From Latrodectus hesperus (lineage: Eukaryota > Arthropoda > Arachnida > Araneae > Theridiidae): a stretch of 64,000 nt of DNA. Under the pieces are notes generated by a model. That model saw only the letters and a list, made by a program, of their open reading frames with translations, was not told the origin of the DNA and did not search any database. Location: the NCBI GenBank assembly GCA_037975125.1, contig CM075862.1, positions 18,414,283 through 18,478,282 on the forward strand, in the 5' to 3' direction. Both the position numbers and the translations under genes were made by a program. Below, piece after piece: positions 42,009 through 54,839 of this stretch (the stretch's first letter is position 1; each line of letters begins with the position of its first letter).

Positions 42009-45000
42009 CACTGTAAAAAAACGGAAGAAATACAGTAAAAATCACTGTTATTTAAATAGCTATCATAGGAACACTAATGATTACAGTAAATTTTACTGTA
42101 AAATTCAGCCGCAGAAAATCGTTTGCTATTGGGCATGCGCATTGAATATGCGGGATAAAAGTTTCGTCTGTTCCTGTGACAAATGAATCAAATTAATTTC
42201 GCCATCCATTTGCATTTGTTTTCGCTTGGTGAAGTTGGTGATATTTTGAGAATAATTATTCCTTTAGTTGAAGTTCTATTGAAATTTAACCACCAAATAT
42301 AAGGTAACGTATACTTTTCATATTGTTTATTATGCAAGTTGTTAGCTAACTTTTATACATATAAATTCTTATAAATTTGACTGAACATTTCAAAAAATTC
42401 TAAGCTGAATTTACAAACGATCATATTTACTAGTATTAATGTAGTGTCAATATTTTTTTACTTACTTTTTATTAATATTTAAAATATTTTATAGTAGTTT
42501 GGTAAGATAATTGATTAGTATTTTAATTATCAATTTTTTGATTAAATTAGAATTGTATTTAAGTGCTTCCATTGTTATAAAATTGCTTAGCTATATTTCT
42601 TTCGAAACTAAAAGTGAATAATCGTCTATTGTTATATTCTTTAAGATATATATTATTAAATATTTCAATGGAATTTCTATTTTATTTCGTTGTGGAAAAT
42701 TCTTGATTTTTCTGTCATTGTAAAATGATTTAATTTATTGTATATTAACTAAATATAGTTTTTATATTTTTAATAATTTTTTGATTAGAATTTTATTAAA
42801 AAATGTTTATTTTTTAATACAGATTGTTAAATTGGATTCTAATTTTTATCATTAATTCAATTCCATTTTGTAACATGCAGTAAAATAATAATTTTTTTAG
42901 GCACAAATGTTTGTATATTCTTTCAATAAAATAATATTACAATTAATGATATTTATTAGAATAAATGGTCTTGTGTTTAGAATTTGCATGAAATGTAAAA
43001 ATGCATTTCCAAGGAAAATGTAGTGTTTTTTTAAAATATTTATTTTTTAAAATCATTATTTTATAACAAATATATAAGAAACATTTTTAAATACATATTA
43101 AGAAGTACTATTCGAATTAAGGTGATTTATTTAGAAAATGTAAAGTTTATTATTTTATAACCATGATTAATTTTTTAAATTTATATTACTAATTAGAACA
43201 TTAATTAAAAACCTGTTTGGGAAATCTTGTTGGTAGTTTAATATTTATAAAACAAAATTTATGGGAACACATTTTTTTTGAAAAAAATTACGTTATTACT
43301 GCAATTTAACTTTATTTTATAAGAAATTGCAAAATTTGTAGTGCTATTTATGATTTATTTACATGTTAGTGAAGAAATCTGAAATTCATAAAAATAAAAG
43401 CTAATTTAAAATTATAATTAAGAAACAAATATGTGAGTGAAAACTTTGTAATTTGTTCTTGCTTAACATATTTAAAACATATTGTGCTCAAGATTTTTCT
43501 AATACTACTGTGCACATTAAATACTACCTTCCAATATAGTCACACTTTTAAAAAATTATTTTAAATATACCTATGTTTAGAGAAAATAAGTATTTATGAA
43601 GAAAATGTTTGATTTGTAAAGGAAGTTTTAAAAATAGAATAATCACAAATAACTTTTAGTAGTAAGACTATTCAGAGTAAAGCCTCTTCTTACCGACTTC
43701 AGCCATATTTGAAAGATAGAATAAGCATTGGGAGAGTGAGAGTGTTTTTGTAAGCACGTGTATTTCTAAAAGTTTTCTATTTATCCTTCATTGTGATGTC
43801 CGACAAGAGGCCAAAATGCAGTGTGTTTTTAGATGTTATGATTGAAGAGGCTGTAAAATTAATATGAGACTTCTCCATTTCAAAGAAAAGATACCTAGTG
43901 ATATTTCCACATTAAAAAAAGATGACCTTGCTTATTTTTAAAGCAAAGCATTTTGGACCATTTTAAGTGTTTAACTGCTGTAGATTTAAATGAAAGACTT
44001 AAGTTTGCATCAGCTAACAAAATTAAGAGAATTGTTAATTTCTTAAAAACTTCTCCTCCTGGAGGTTGTAAAACACAATTTTCAACCATTGAGGAATTGG
44101 ATGAAAAAGAGGATATTGGAGCGTTTATTACTTCTATCAGCAGATTTTGGAGAAGACTGTAAAAAATATTTAGAAGTACTGCAGTAAAGTACTCAAAATT
44201 TTATTTTAAAAAAATTACTGCTTAGTAAATTATAAATAAGAAATTTAGAAATGAATATAAAAGTTAATCATAAATAAATTAATCAGGAATTTGTTTATTG
44301 GTTTTAGATTTCCGCATCTTCTCAGGATGCAGTAGATATTACAGACTTACCTTGCCCACCATGTCTATTAATTTGTGGTATGTATTATTTATATATTTCA
44401 TAAGGTATGAAGTGTTTTAACTCAAAAGCAAAAATTTGTTGTTACATTTATTGACCTCATCAAAAATTGTTTACTCTGCTTACATTCTATTTAAAATAAA
44501 TCATATGAATATATAAAATTCTAAGAAAATCTAAATAAATTGTTTTAGTTAAATATATCTTTTTTGATACAACTTCAATTGTATTCTTCTTTATTTATCT
44601 CTAAGTACGTAAATATGCAGACCTAATGAACAGCAAATTTTTTTTATATTTCCTAATTTTGGACTATTTCATGTAATTTTTTATTGAAATTAAAGTTTTC
44701 TTAGCGGGAAATACAACTTTGATCTCACTCTAAGACAACTTAGATTTCACTTTTGAGGTAACTATTTACGAATTAAATAAATTCAATTTTAAGCAAATGT
44801 TTTATAAAATGTCATTTCATAAATTATTGTTACTTTGACACATTATAGCATTTTAATTTTTCTGTTTATTTTCGATGGAAATGTTTTTAAATTGTATATA
44901 TATGCATGTAAAAGAAATGTTTCTATATTTTCTACAAAGTTAATTTTTTAAACTTAAAATCGGTTTTTGTATGTTATTTTTAAAATGTGGGCATAAAGTT

Positions 45001-46570
45001 CATATTTCGCACTTTATTTCTAAAAATTTGTAATTCACAATTGGAAGTGTTACGATTTGCTTTTCAGAGGATATAATTTTCAATAACATAAATGAATCCT
45101 TATAAAACCAATTCTATATTTTCTTTTAATTAAATCCATTACAAATTAGTTTCTCGAGATAGAAAACATCAGTTAGAATGATTTAATTGAAGTAAAGATT
45201 GTATCATTTTCATAAAAATTGAGACCTTCAATACCAAAATTTCTTATCATGAAATTGCTTAAATCCCTTGAAATAATTTTTATAATCAAAATGTTTGTGA
45301 TTGCATAAATGTAAAAACCACTTGTTAACTATTAAGAGAAGCATATTTTAAGGAAATTCAATCAATTATATAAAACAATAAAAATTTCTAAACATTTTAT
45401 TGAACTATTAAACAACTTTTCCTCTGAAATATTTAGCTCTTGATATTTCAAATTAGTTATTCATGTGTCTATTTTTTTGTTTTTCAGGTTCTTGCTTGTT
45501 CAACTTTAATCCCTCGCGGGGAACGAAATCTAAAAAATTTGTCAAAGAAGGAATCCAAGCACGTGTTTTTGTCACTTTTAAATACTTTATACAACTTTAA
45601 ATAGCAATAATTATTAAAATGTAAATAAAAAAATTCTTTACAATTATTTGTGTATTGTCAACTATATTGCTTTTTTTCTCAGAATCTTTATTTGCTTACA
45701 TTATAATAGAAAAAAATCAATTACTTTAAGCAATATCAAAAAGAAAACTTTTATTGTCTTTACAGTATAATTAAAATACTACATCATTAACTAATTCCCT
45801 TTTATTATTTTTAGTAAAATGGAATGTTTTGTAAGGTTTCTTTTTATCCTAAATCTGTAGAATCACAGATATATCATAAATCAATTTTATGCTAAGCTTT
45901 GTATCTTATTCAGTATAACTGCTATTTCTTAATTTTTTAAAAAAAATATGTAATAAAAAAATTCAACCTTCTTAATTATTCAATTAAGTTACGATTTGAT
46001 CCAAGATTTTGAAGTAAGCAAGTTAAACAATCTCGTTAAGTATTGTAAGTTAAACTATTGATCTCAAAATGTTCTGAAAAATGACATCTTCTGCAATATA
46101 ACATTAGTTATGCTTTTGTACTTTGTATATTATATAAAAAATTGCTTAATAATATCTGGCCCATAATTAGGAAATTAGCTAATGTGTTTTCAAAATTGAT
46201 TTATACTCTACTGTTATCTTTACAAAACATGATGATAGCTGTAAATAGCTATTGCAGTAGGTTTTGTAGAATATGCAGCAAAATGTACAGTAAAATGTGT
46301 TATTAAAATAACAATAAAAAGTGCAGTAAAAATAACAATAAAAAGTGCTGTAAAAATAACAATAAAAAGTGCTGTAAAAATTACAGTAAAAAGTGTTGTA
46401 AAAATTACAGTTAAAAGTGCTGTAAAATTACAGTGAAAACTGCTGTAAAAATTACAGTAAAAAGAACTGTAAAAGTTTTACGAATATGCTGTAACATTGA
46501 CAGCATATTGCACTGGCGCCCAAAACGCCAGCACATTTTGCTGTAAAATTACAGTGCTTTTTTTAGAGTG
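42009..46570. mobile_element. 4.56-kb DNA transposon with CACTG-type ends
   Basis: The left tip is CACTGTAAAAAAACGG and the right tip, inverted, is CACTCTAAAAAAAGC. Both sides carry many subterminal TACAGTAAAA/GCTGTAAAAATTACAG repeats, densest at 46270-46480. The element sits within a SINE, so its borders are exact: either a CA duplication with CACT tips, or a GCAC duplication with ACT tips. Such ends and subterminal arrays fit the CMC group (EnSpm/CACTA, Chapaev). No transposase domain is recognisable. The interior is AT-rich with exon-like pieces near 43800-44180, 44310-44380 and 45489-45600. Confidence 0.75.
43795..45602 (+). pseudogene. Exon-like coding relics inside the CACTG element
   Basis: Three plus-strand stretches look coding. 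One is 43797-44180: MSDKRPKCSVFLDVMIEE, then LNERLKFASANKIKRIVNFL and FSTIEELDEKEDIGAF, and in a shifted frame LLLLSADFGEDCKKYLEVLQ with GTAAAG after it. One is 44310-44380, between AG and GT: SASSQDAVDITDLPCPPCLL. One is 45489-45602 after TTTTTCAG: either STLIPRGERNLKNLSKKES or FNFNPSRGTKSKKFVKEG, depending on frame. At least one frameshift is needed. The layout suggests a decayed multi-exon gene, either the element's own or captured. The LPCPPCLLICG ending faintly recalls SAMD3-like proteins; I am not sure. Confidence 0.4.
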
Positions 46571-46612
46571 CACGCTGACCATTAGACAAGTTGCGCGGCT
46601 ATAACTCGATGT
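46571..46612 (-). mobile_element. SINE, 5' tip, right of CACTG element
   Basis: CGCTGACCATTAGACAAGTT continues the SINE interrupted at 42008 and matches the CTCTGACCACTAGACAGG of the intact copy near 62610-62635. Confidence 0.8.
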
Positions 46613-47159
46613 AAAAGTCCGATATGAAATTTGAAACTAATGGCATTTAAGGGTTGAATCTAACATAGTAAAGCATTGCCAATTCCTTTCGTGTAGTGAA
46701 TGTGTTAGTAAATCTCTCATTTACCTAAAATTTATGTTTTATCTTTGAAAATGATGTTTTTTCTGTTAAATGATGGATGGACAAATTCACGAAGGCCAGA
46801 GAAGAATTTTTTGTTCTCTGAACTCGTGCAAGCTACTTTCTGTCTTATAACTATTTTTGTTTGTATATCTATTGCCCTCAACGTAATTAAAAACAAAACT
46901 TTGTCATCATGAATGTCTTTTAATTTTCCCTCGAAATTGCTTAGAATAGAAGGAAAAAGCAGGAAAACCGAAAATGTTTTATCCATGAAAATTCATTAAT
47001 CAAAGTGTAATTCGATTTCGCAGACGATGGGAGATAGAAGACACAAAAACGAAACTGATAATTCAAAGCAACGTATCAACAGAATAATAAACGTATTTAT
47101 GAAGATATACAAATAAGCCTACGGTAATCGATATTATTAAGGTAAAATATTGATTAGAT
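46613..47159. other. Intergenic DNA, no gene seen
   Basis: Only short ORFs (e.g. 46732-46986, minus) with no recognisable motif. Confidence 0.5.
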
Positions 47160-47455
47160 CAGTGATTCTCAACCACTGTGCTACAGCACTTTTTGATGCT
47201 ACCAAATTTTCGAAATGCATGTATTTAAAATTATTATTACCTTTTTTTATTAGGAGTAAAGTAATAAACGTTCAGTTGTTTTTTTATTATATACTATATA
47301 ATTTTATTTCACATTCAAAATTATTACTATAAACTATTTTACGCAGTGTCTTATAGATAAGTAAACAACTTTTGAACTTATGTTTTTTTGTGTCCCGCCA
47401 AATTTTGAAATCGTTAAAAATGTGCCGTGAGTGAAAAAAAGACTGAGAATCACTG
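47160..47455. mobile_element. hAT-type MITE, 296 bp
   Basis: The left end CAGTGATTCTCAACC and the right end GACTGAGAATCACTG are near-perfect inverted repeats. The flanking octamers GATTAGAT and CATTAGAC agree at six of eight positions, which fits an aged 8-bp hAT target duplication. There is no transposase inside. Confidence 0.8.
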
Positions 47456-47644
47456 CATTAGACAAAAGCACAAATATTTTATTGTATCGTATAAAAATAT
47501 TTCTTTAAAAGCACAAATATATTATTTTAATATGGAATATTTTGATAAAATTTCGATTTTCTTAAATTTTTCTCTAATAAAGAAGCATTTTATACAAATA
47601 TAAAAAGTTTCTGTGTCCAAATTCTTTGTCATTGTAACTAACAG

Positions 47645-49363
47645 CCCAGCAAACACAAACCTATCGGCATCCTGATGGGCCGATATCGGCAGTGTAGTGT
47701 ATGAGTCGGCATTGGCAAGCTGATTTTGTAATGATAACGGTTCCATATCGGAAAACGACATCAAAATTTTGTACTTTAATGTTATCGGAAACAAGTATTG
47801 GTACTAATGCGGCTAACTGACGGCAAATTGTGAATGTCATCTGACGATATAGGTCTGAAACATGGTTTCCGATTCTTAGCCGAATATCATACGCGATACT
47901 GGTTCTATTGCGAAATTGTTAAAGTTAGTGGCACCATCACATTTTATCTGAATTCAAGACCTCATTGTTACAAATGCAACAATGGCAAAAGAAATTAGAA
48001 ATTAAAGTTATTAAAATTATTTGATATATGAAAGCTCTTTGTCTTAATATTGCATTTAACTTTCACACTGATTATTAATAAAATTGTTTTATTTCTGCTT
48101 TTGTGAAATAGGTACTTAATGAAAAAAATATTTAAATAATTTATACTTAAATTTTTTTCAATAAACAAATATTTTGAATGATAAGAACTTAGTTTAATAT
48201 AAATAATAAATTTATGATCTATTGAACAATTACACTAAGGAATCTTATTTCTCAAGTATAAAAAATATTTTAATGGCTTTGGTAGCCTAGTGGTTAGGGT
48301 ACCAACCTTCTGTTTGGGCGGGTGGGGTTCGATTCTTAATACCGCCAAAGACCCATCGAGTACATGCGATTCAGGTGCTCGTTAAATCTGTGGAATCGAA
48401 AGTCCTGTGGTTGGTCGTTGAGCAGTTACCATGGGTGTAAAGGTCTGGAAAAAATTTCCTCCCCCTTCGGATCATTATTAAAATTAAGGGGTTTATCCTC
48501 TGGTGGCAGAAGTGTTCTATCGCAGAAGTGTTTCGAGCTAAGTCGTACAACGCTTCGTAGTGCTCTGGTTAAACGAAAGACGCAGCCTATTGTCTTAAAT
48601 TCCCATAGCTAACGGCATAGCAATCTTGGCTTGTCCAAGTGTCATAAATAACAACAATAAATGTCTTAAATATACATTTTGGTTCTATTAAAAACAGTTT
48701 TTTGATATGTAAACAGTAAAATATGTAAATACAACAGCTTTCTTATATTTATAAGCACTTCTGAAGATGTTAAAATTTTGATTTCAGTTAAACAGGAATA
48801 TAATCGAACATATTTGAAATATACTTATTTTATAAATATTACAGCTAATATTTAATAATCATTACAAATTTTCTGTTTGAAATTGTTAATGATATTAAGA
48901 CCGTAAGTGAAATTCCTTTTAGAGGATTTTTTCAGTAATGCACGAGATAGCTATTTTAGACGAAATCTTAAATGCAACATGGATACACAGCGTAGGTAAT
49001 ATTGCAATTTGAACCAAAATTTTATCAAACAAATATTACAAACAAAAAGCAATCTTGAATTAAAAAAATAAACAATTTCTATTTAGTGACTTGCGGTCGG
49101 TCATTTAATGTTTGCCGACGCTGGGCCATTTATCAAAAGCATTCGGTTCACATATTGACTGAGATCGGTAAAATATCGTACAAGCGGTCATGTTGGCTTT
49201 GTCGATACCGTTCCAAGTCAAGCTATACTTTTGGCCCACATTTGCTCCGAGCGGACATGTTTTGACGGGTAGTGGTACCACTTGCTGGTGTCACTCACTT
49301 ATAAATCGTACCGGCAAGCCCATTTAGGCCCTTATTGTAACCGGCATTGCTGTGCTTGCTGGG
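47645..49363. mobile_element. TIR-bounded element of unknown class, with a nested SINE
   Basis: CCCAGCAAACACA (47645-47657) is matched inverted at 49351-49363 with one mismatch. The two terminal zones (about 47645-47935 and 49090-49363) are GC-richer and full of short CGATATCGG, GGCCGATA, CCGGCA-like words; the middle is AT-rich and carries the SINE at 48268-48665. No ORF is recognised. I see no exact target duplication. Confidence 0.5.
48268..48665 (+). mobile_element. tRNA-derived SINE with AACAACAATAA tail
   Basis: A box GGTAGCCTAGTGGTTAGGGT, B box GGTTCGATTC, a body with CTGTGGTTGGTCGTTGAGCA and TCCTCCCCCTTCGG, and the tail ATAACAACAATAAATG. The 82-codon ORF over it (48364-48612) is not a gene. 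Confidence 0.8.
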
Positions 49364-49975
49364 ATCATTGTCATATTTAATTTGGGATTTAAAAAATTCG
49401 TTTTAATTTCTGGAGATAAAAAGAAATAACTATTTACAAAAGTTATGCAGAGAGTAATGAGATTGATTTGCTGTAAAGAAATAAATAATCCAAAATATTT
49501 ATTGAAAAAAAATTCTGTTACATACATGAATTTTCCGTTGCTACACAATCATGTTCTAGCTATAAGCACTTGTCGGACCTAGTCAGCCATTATATTTTAC
49601 CGCCTCCAATTTATTAAGTCAAGAAGTCAATTCATTCTCTAAATCTTCATCACTTTCCAAATGTTTATCACTCAGAAACACTTTTAGTTTAGGTAATATA
49701 TATTTAGCTCAGAAATAGCTAGAAAAAAAGGCCAGACTTTCAAAAAAAAATTTTTTTTTCGAATTGATCTAGCAATTCTTGAGTTGCAACATCAAAGTGA
49801 ACTTGAGCAGAAGTCTTCAAGAAGCTCTATTCTCCAGAACGCATTCTTCGCTTCCAGTTTTGGAAGGCCTGCCATAATTTTTTTAGTCTAATACGAAATG
49901 TTTTCTTAGTAGAAATGTCTAAGTATTGCCTCAAAGGTTTTTTGATCTGTAATGCAGTGACTATCTGCCTTAATA
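49364..49975. other. Intergenic DNA, possible antisense coding relic
   Basis: On the minus strand 49980-49780 reads RLKKLWQAFQNWKRRMRSGE, stop, SFLKTSAQVHFDVATQELL. It looks like a decayed protein, but the family is unknown. Confidence 0.35.
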
Positions 49976-49977
49976 AA

Positions 49978-50290
49978 CTGAGCTCCAGTGGCTCAGTAGC
50001 TTCTCGTTAAGATCAGCATCACTGGTGTGGGCAATGATTGGGAAGATGACTAGTCTTTCCCTCACTGGGTTAGAGACATGTCACGTTAATATATGGCGTT
50101 AAAACCGTTGGTGTGGCGTGGATGTGGAGAGGAGAGTGCAAGCTCAGGTGTCACTTCATCTTCTGACGTGGCTCATAATTACGAGTTATTATGACGTAAT
50201 TATGAACGTGGCTCATAATTACGAGGCACTTCCTGATGGACGAGTATTCCAAGCCCGTTAAGGTACCGTTCGGGGCACGCCTGCAATGGT
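49978..50290 (+). mobile_element. tRNA-derived SINE with internal 18-bp duplication
   Basis: CTCCAGTGGCTCAGTAGC at the head, a body with TTGGGAAGATGACTAGTC and TAAAACCGTTGGTGTGGCGT, and GTGGCTCATAATTACGAG present twice (about 50168 and 50207). It probably runs on to the CCCGTTAAGGTACCGTTCGG segment. Confidence 0.55.
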
Positions 50291-51250
50291 GTACGTATGC
50301 CATCATGAACTGGTGCATGAGAGTAAGACAAGGAATTTTGATGATGACTAGATATTACAAAGGTTTACATGTAAAAGACGATTATGTAAAGAGGCGAAGA
50401 AAGCTTCTTACGTGTAACAGAGAATTAGTTTAGAATTACTAATAGGTAATCTTTCTTCATCTTTTATAGCAAATCGGTCTTTACTTTTTGCAAGACATTT
50501 GTACTTTCCAATCCTGGCCCAATGCTCAATTTTGGAATAAAGAATAGATGAAATTATTATACCTTCAACTGATCATCATTATTTAAACAAACAATGCATA
50601 GTTATATGAAATCACAAAAATTAATATTTACTTTATGAATGTATATATAGGCTCAATTGACTATACCACACAATTTTAACTAAATATATTGCTTAAAAAA
50701 ATTGAAAAAATTTAATTAAACATAGATTGCTTACAAAGGATTGGGTTTGAATTTTTAGGTATAAAATGAAGGAGAGAGAAGGTAATGGTACTCAAACAGA
50801 CATGTTTAATGACAAAAGACAATTACACAACACAAGTAATTACAATAAAATAATAACATTAAAGAACACATTTCCTATGAAAACATAAGGGAGTCAACAC
50901 CTCTACTCCCAAGCAAGGCAGAAAGACGTCTGACCAGATTATGCACTGTTTGATCACTAGAGGGCGCACATTTACTTAATTTAGGAGGATCTAATATGTA
51001 GAGAGGGTAAAAAAGCAGAGACAGTGATACTTTTTCATATCCTTACACGAATAATCTCCTAGATATTTCTATATTGAGCTATTGTATTTCATCTTTTTTT
51101 TTTATTAAAGATTAGTTATGAAAACTTTGCACTTAATTTTTTAGTTAGATCTATAGAAACAGAAAAATTTAATTTATTTTCAAAATAATTTGCTTAATAA
51201 CATGAATAGTTTTATTTAATTAATTGTGTAATAATATATCCATAAAACTC

Positions 51251-51253
<3 letters not shown>

Positions 51254-51334
<81 letters not shown>
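51254..51334. repeat. (TA)n microsatellite
   Basis: 81 bp of pure TA. Confidence 0.97.
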
Positions 51335-51337
<3 letters not shown>

Positions 51338-51906
51338 CGGAAATACAATTTTTTATGTTTACTAATTTTAGAATCGTTTCTGAAAATTATTTATTAAGCT
51401 TGTGTGTAAGGAGCTAAAAATATAATTTTTTTATTTATTTAAACATACAGGGTTGACTAAGGTATGATAAATAATTAATCACAAATAATTTTATTTTTTA
51501 TTAGCTGATATAACTGACTTCAATAATGAAATTATAAAACCGATTAAAATATGTATGGTTAGCCTATTTTAAACCTTTCTTGAGTTATAAGGACCCAAAA
51601 CTTTCTCTGTTGCTCGCTCTTTCCTATAAAATAAAATAAACTTATAAAATTTGTCTAATTAAATTACAGAATAATGTAAGCAATTTGAAAATTTCTTGGT
51701 AAAAATGAGAGCTAATAGTTGGTCACATAAAGTTATATGTTATTGTAATAGTAAGGGCAATTTCATAAAATATTACGATAGAGGTGAAAATATTTCCCAT
51801 ATTTTATATTTCAAGTACAATGAATATTTTATTTAAGACTTTTCTCACTATAAACACATGTAAAAAATTTAAAGCTTCCTTTTTATTAATAGGAACTTGA
51901 TCCTTA

Positions 51907-51908
<2 letters not shown>

Positions 51909-51967
<59 letters not shown>
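51909..51967. repeat. (AT)n microsatellite
   Basis: 59 bp of pure AT. Confidence 0.97.
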
Positions 51968-51969
<2 letters not shown>

Positions 51970-52559
51970 AAGGAAAATAATTGAAGAATCTAAAAATAAT
52001 AGAAAATTATCATTGAAACACAAAAACACAAGAAGAAAAATGAGATAACCATTATGAGAGCTAAGTTGCTTGGAATTTTCAATGATTTTTAGTTGAAGAC
52101 AAATTTCTAAATTCGCAAATAAATCACTGCAGATACTTTATTTCCTTTTCTTGGAAATAATTTGATATCATTTCATTTCATTTTTTGATTTCTTTTCCAT
52201 GTTGTTAAAATTAAGATTTCAGATATTTATAATTTATTAAATTTTTATACAGATATCACAAATTCAATAAATTTATTTAAATTATTTTTCACTCCCAATA
52301 AGATATAATCTAGCTTATAATATGAATATATTGTATGGATATTTTTATTAATCAAGATTTGCAATACTTTAAGAAATTTTTATCTTCATTATGTATATAA
52401 AATTAAAATATTTTTTACGCATTTGTAGTGAAAATCACATTTTCGATATTCATTTGAAACATTTTGCACACATGTCTATAAATTAAGGATAATCTGAAGT
52501 TCATGGAAATCTAACGAGAAGGGAAAAATATTCATAAAGAAATATCACGAACATGGTTA

Positions 52560-53820
52560 AGCATTATATGCAAATTACAGTAAGGCGTCTGACGATGACG
52601 AGCACGCGTCACAATGACGAGAGCTTAAGAAAGAGATATATAAGGACTTATAACAAACGGGAGACACCTGTTTGCATAGATATGACGCAGAGGTCGCATG
52701 TCGACGATGTTCTATGGGATTGAATTATCGGCTGCCTAGAATGTTGGCATACGCAGATAGGAGGCGAGGAACCCAGAATTGCCTAAAGTGTCATCTCAAG
52801 GCAGCGAGTCCAAGACGATGGAAATATCAATAGACTTTACAATACACATCACCCCGAGTGACAACGGTGATGGATGACCAGTATTTGGCAGTAACCAGCA
52901 AAATGAACAGGTGGAGCATGAAAGCGGACCAGTCGGGTCTGTTATCGTCAACCACAGGTTTCATGGCAAACCGTGTGCAGACGTTTGTGACAATATGATT
53001 TATATACTCGCTGGCCTATCAGATGTGTTCCACTCACGACAACTCTCTGTCGTTAGAGGTAGAGGTTAGCCTGGAGAAGAGAACATGGAATGCGGACACC
53101 GTTATAGTGGGTTTGCGTTATATTTTCCGACAAGTAGAGGTTTAGCTTGTTGACCGATTCACGGTGGGTGTTCGTACGGAGACGCTAGTGCCACCAAGAC
53201 AATATCACTGAACCCCAACGTTATGGTATTGCAGGGATGCTTGTTTGGGGAAGCATTATACTTGGCTCGAGAACAGAGCTGAATGTTCAAATTGGAACTA
53301 TGATATGCCAAATTTGTCGGGACATCATTCTGGAATAACACGTCCTCTTGTTTAAGGGTGCGAAATGAATTTATGTTTAAGGATGACAATGCTCTTCCTC
53401 ACAATCCGACATTGTCAACAACTGTCTTCAAGTAGAAGACACCACCCGCATGGAATGGACAGCATTCTCACAGGATTTTAATCCGATAGAGCATGTTTTG
53501 TCGATGACCTTCGAAGAGCATTGCTTCTTGAGTGGAGTTCCTTGCCCGAAGTGTAACTCGATTGTGTGATAGGCTTTGTACAGACTATATTTCCTCGTAT
53601 AGGAGACATATGATGAGTGAATTATCATATCATCTACTTATTGTTCAGTTATTATACTAGCTTTATGTGATATTAGTGCTACAGGGAGCTATAATTGTTG
53701 TTTGTGTGTCCCTGGTATCATACATAACCATTATCTGTTGTTCCTTCTCATTTGTTTAACACAAAGGTTTTATGAATAAATGACTTTCGTTTTGTTTCTG
53801 CACTTTTAGTTACCCGTTCT
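52560..53820 (+). mobile_element. Tc1-like transposon remnant, second subfamily
   Basis: Plus-strand fragments across frames: SWQTVCRRL, then YTRWPIRCVPLTT, CRREHGM-like WRREHGMRTP, a GIAGMLVWGSIILGSRTELN core, DDNA-like 53383-53400, RMEWTAFSQDFNPIEHVLSM with the catalytic Glu region. This is the order of a Tc1 transposase distinct from the one at 25215-26592. Stops and frameshifts are frequent. Terminal repeats were not located with confidence. Confidence 0.75.
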
Positions 53821-54077
53821 GACACCACCCTTACTTTATAGATATGCGAATATATTACATTATTTTTCCGTAAAACATTTTCTGAATTTACAAAATATTC
53901 AAATTATTTCTTTTTAACTAAGCTTTTAGTTTAAGCAATATGATATAGAGATTTTTTAAAAAAAAAATCAAGATATTTAAAATTACTTTTTTCCAGAAAC
54001 TTCTGCTTGGATTGCTCTGAGGAATTAAATTATAAATATAAGTAAGTCACGTTTTCCAAACGTCACTTGGAAAGTTA

Positions 54078-54655
54078 TACACTATTGGACAATGGTCGTT
54101 AAAATCCCTTAATTAGGAAGAGTCCAAATGCAAGAGGATATGTATGAGATAAATTTATTATACTAATTATAAAAAGTGATTAAAGTTTCAAGAAATTGAA
54201 GAAATCTTGAAAAATTATTTCCCAGAACAATCATCAGTGGCAGTAATGACAGCATATTTATACATATTTACTGAATAAAAGTTTGCATTATATGTACCGG
54301 TACAGCTACTTCTGCAGTTTCAATAAGATGGTACAGTTCATCTATTGTAGTGACTGGCATTTGATGACAAGTCAATCTTTCTGCAATCATTGAACTGATA
54401 TTTTAAATTGTTGACAAATATGGAGAACGTAATAACTTGGGCAGTAACATACATTTTCCGTACCATGGAACGTAATTGCAATATAGATAGCCTGCAGTGA
54501 GGCAATATCCTACTGAAATATAACATTTCGAAAAGCTCGAGTAATAGATAGACCAATGAATCTTGACACAATAAAGGGTACACTTTGAAGTGTCAGCGAT
54601 GCAAGTGACAGAAATTATATTCATTGGCATCCGATAGTATTACTCAGTGATTCAC
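54078..54655 (-). mobile_element. Tc1-like 3' end, minus strand, same family as 25215-26592
   Basis: ACACTATTGGACAATGGTCG at 54079 resembles the right terminal repeat of the Tc1 at 26592 read outward. Then GTACCGGTACAGCTACTTCT, TAGTGACTGGCATTTGATGA and ATATCCTACTGAAATATAAC follow in the order expected for the antisense of a Tc1 transposase gene. It is cut at about 54655. Confidence 0.7.
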
Positions 54656-54839
54656 TTTTAAGATGAAGTCCGAGCATCCAGATTGTTCCTTAAAGTTAAC
54701 GGGTTTGGAATACTCGCCTATCACCAAGCACCTCGTAATTTTGAATCCTCGGTCAGGTGAAGAGGTCACTCCTGAGCTGGAACCCTCTTCTTCACATACT
54801 CAGCATACCAGAAGAGGGACTTTGGACACATTAACTTGG

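Larger units (their letters stand above)
50430..52555. other. AT-rich DNA with two TA arrays
   Basis: (TA)n at 51254-51334 and 51909-51967. A patch at 50770-51030 with AGACAATTACACAACACAAG and GATCACTAGAGGGCGCAC may be a retroelement end, but there is no supporting ORF. Confidence 0.45.

Noticed and set aside
46270..46480. Spaced GCTGTAAAAATTACAGTAAA repeats resembling an array
   Set aside because: Unequal spacing, no unique spacers, and located at the end of a DNA transposon; these are subterminal repeats, not CRISPR.
48364..48612. 82-codon ORF
   Set aside because: Lies wholly within a SINE body.
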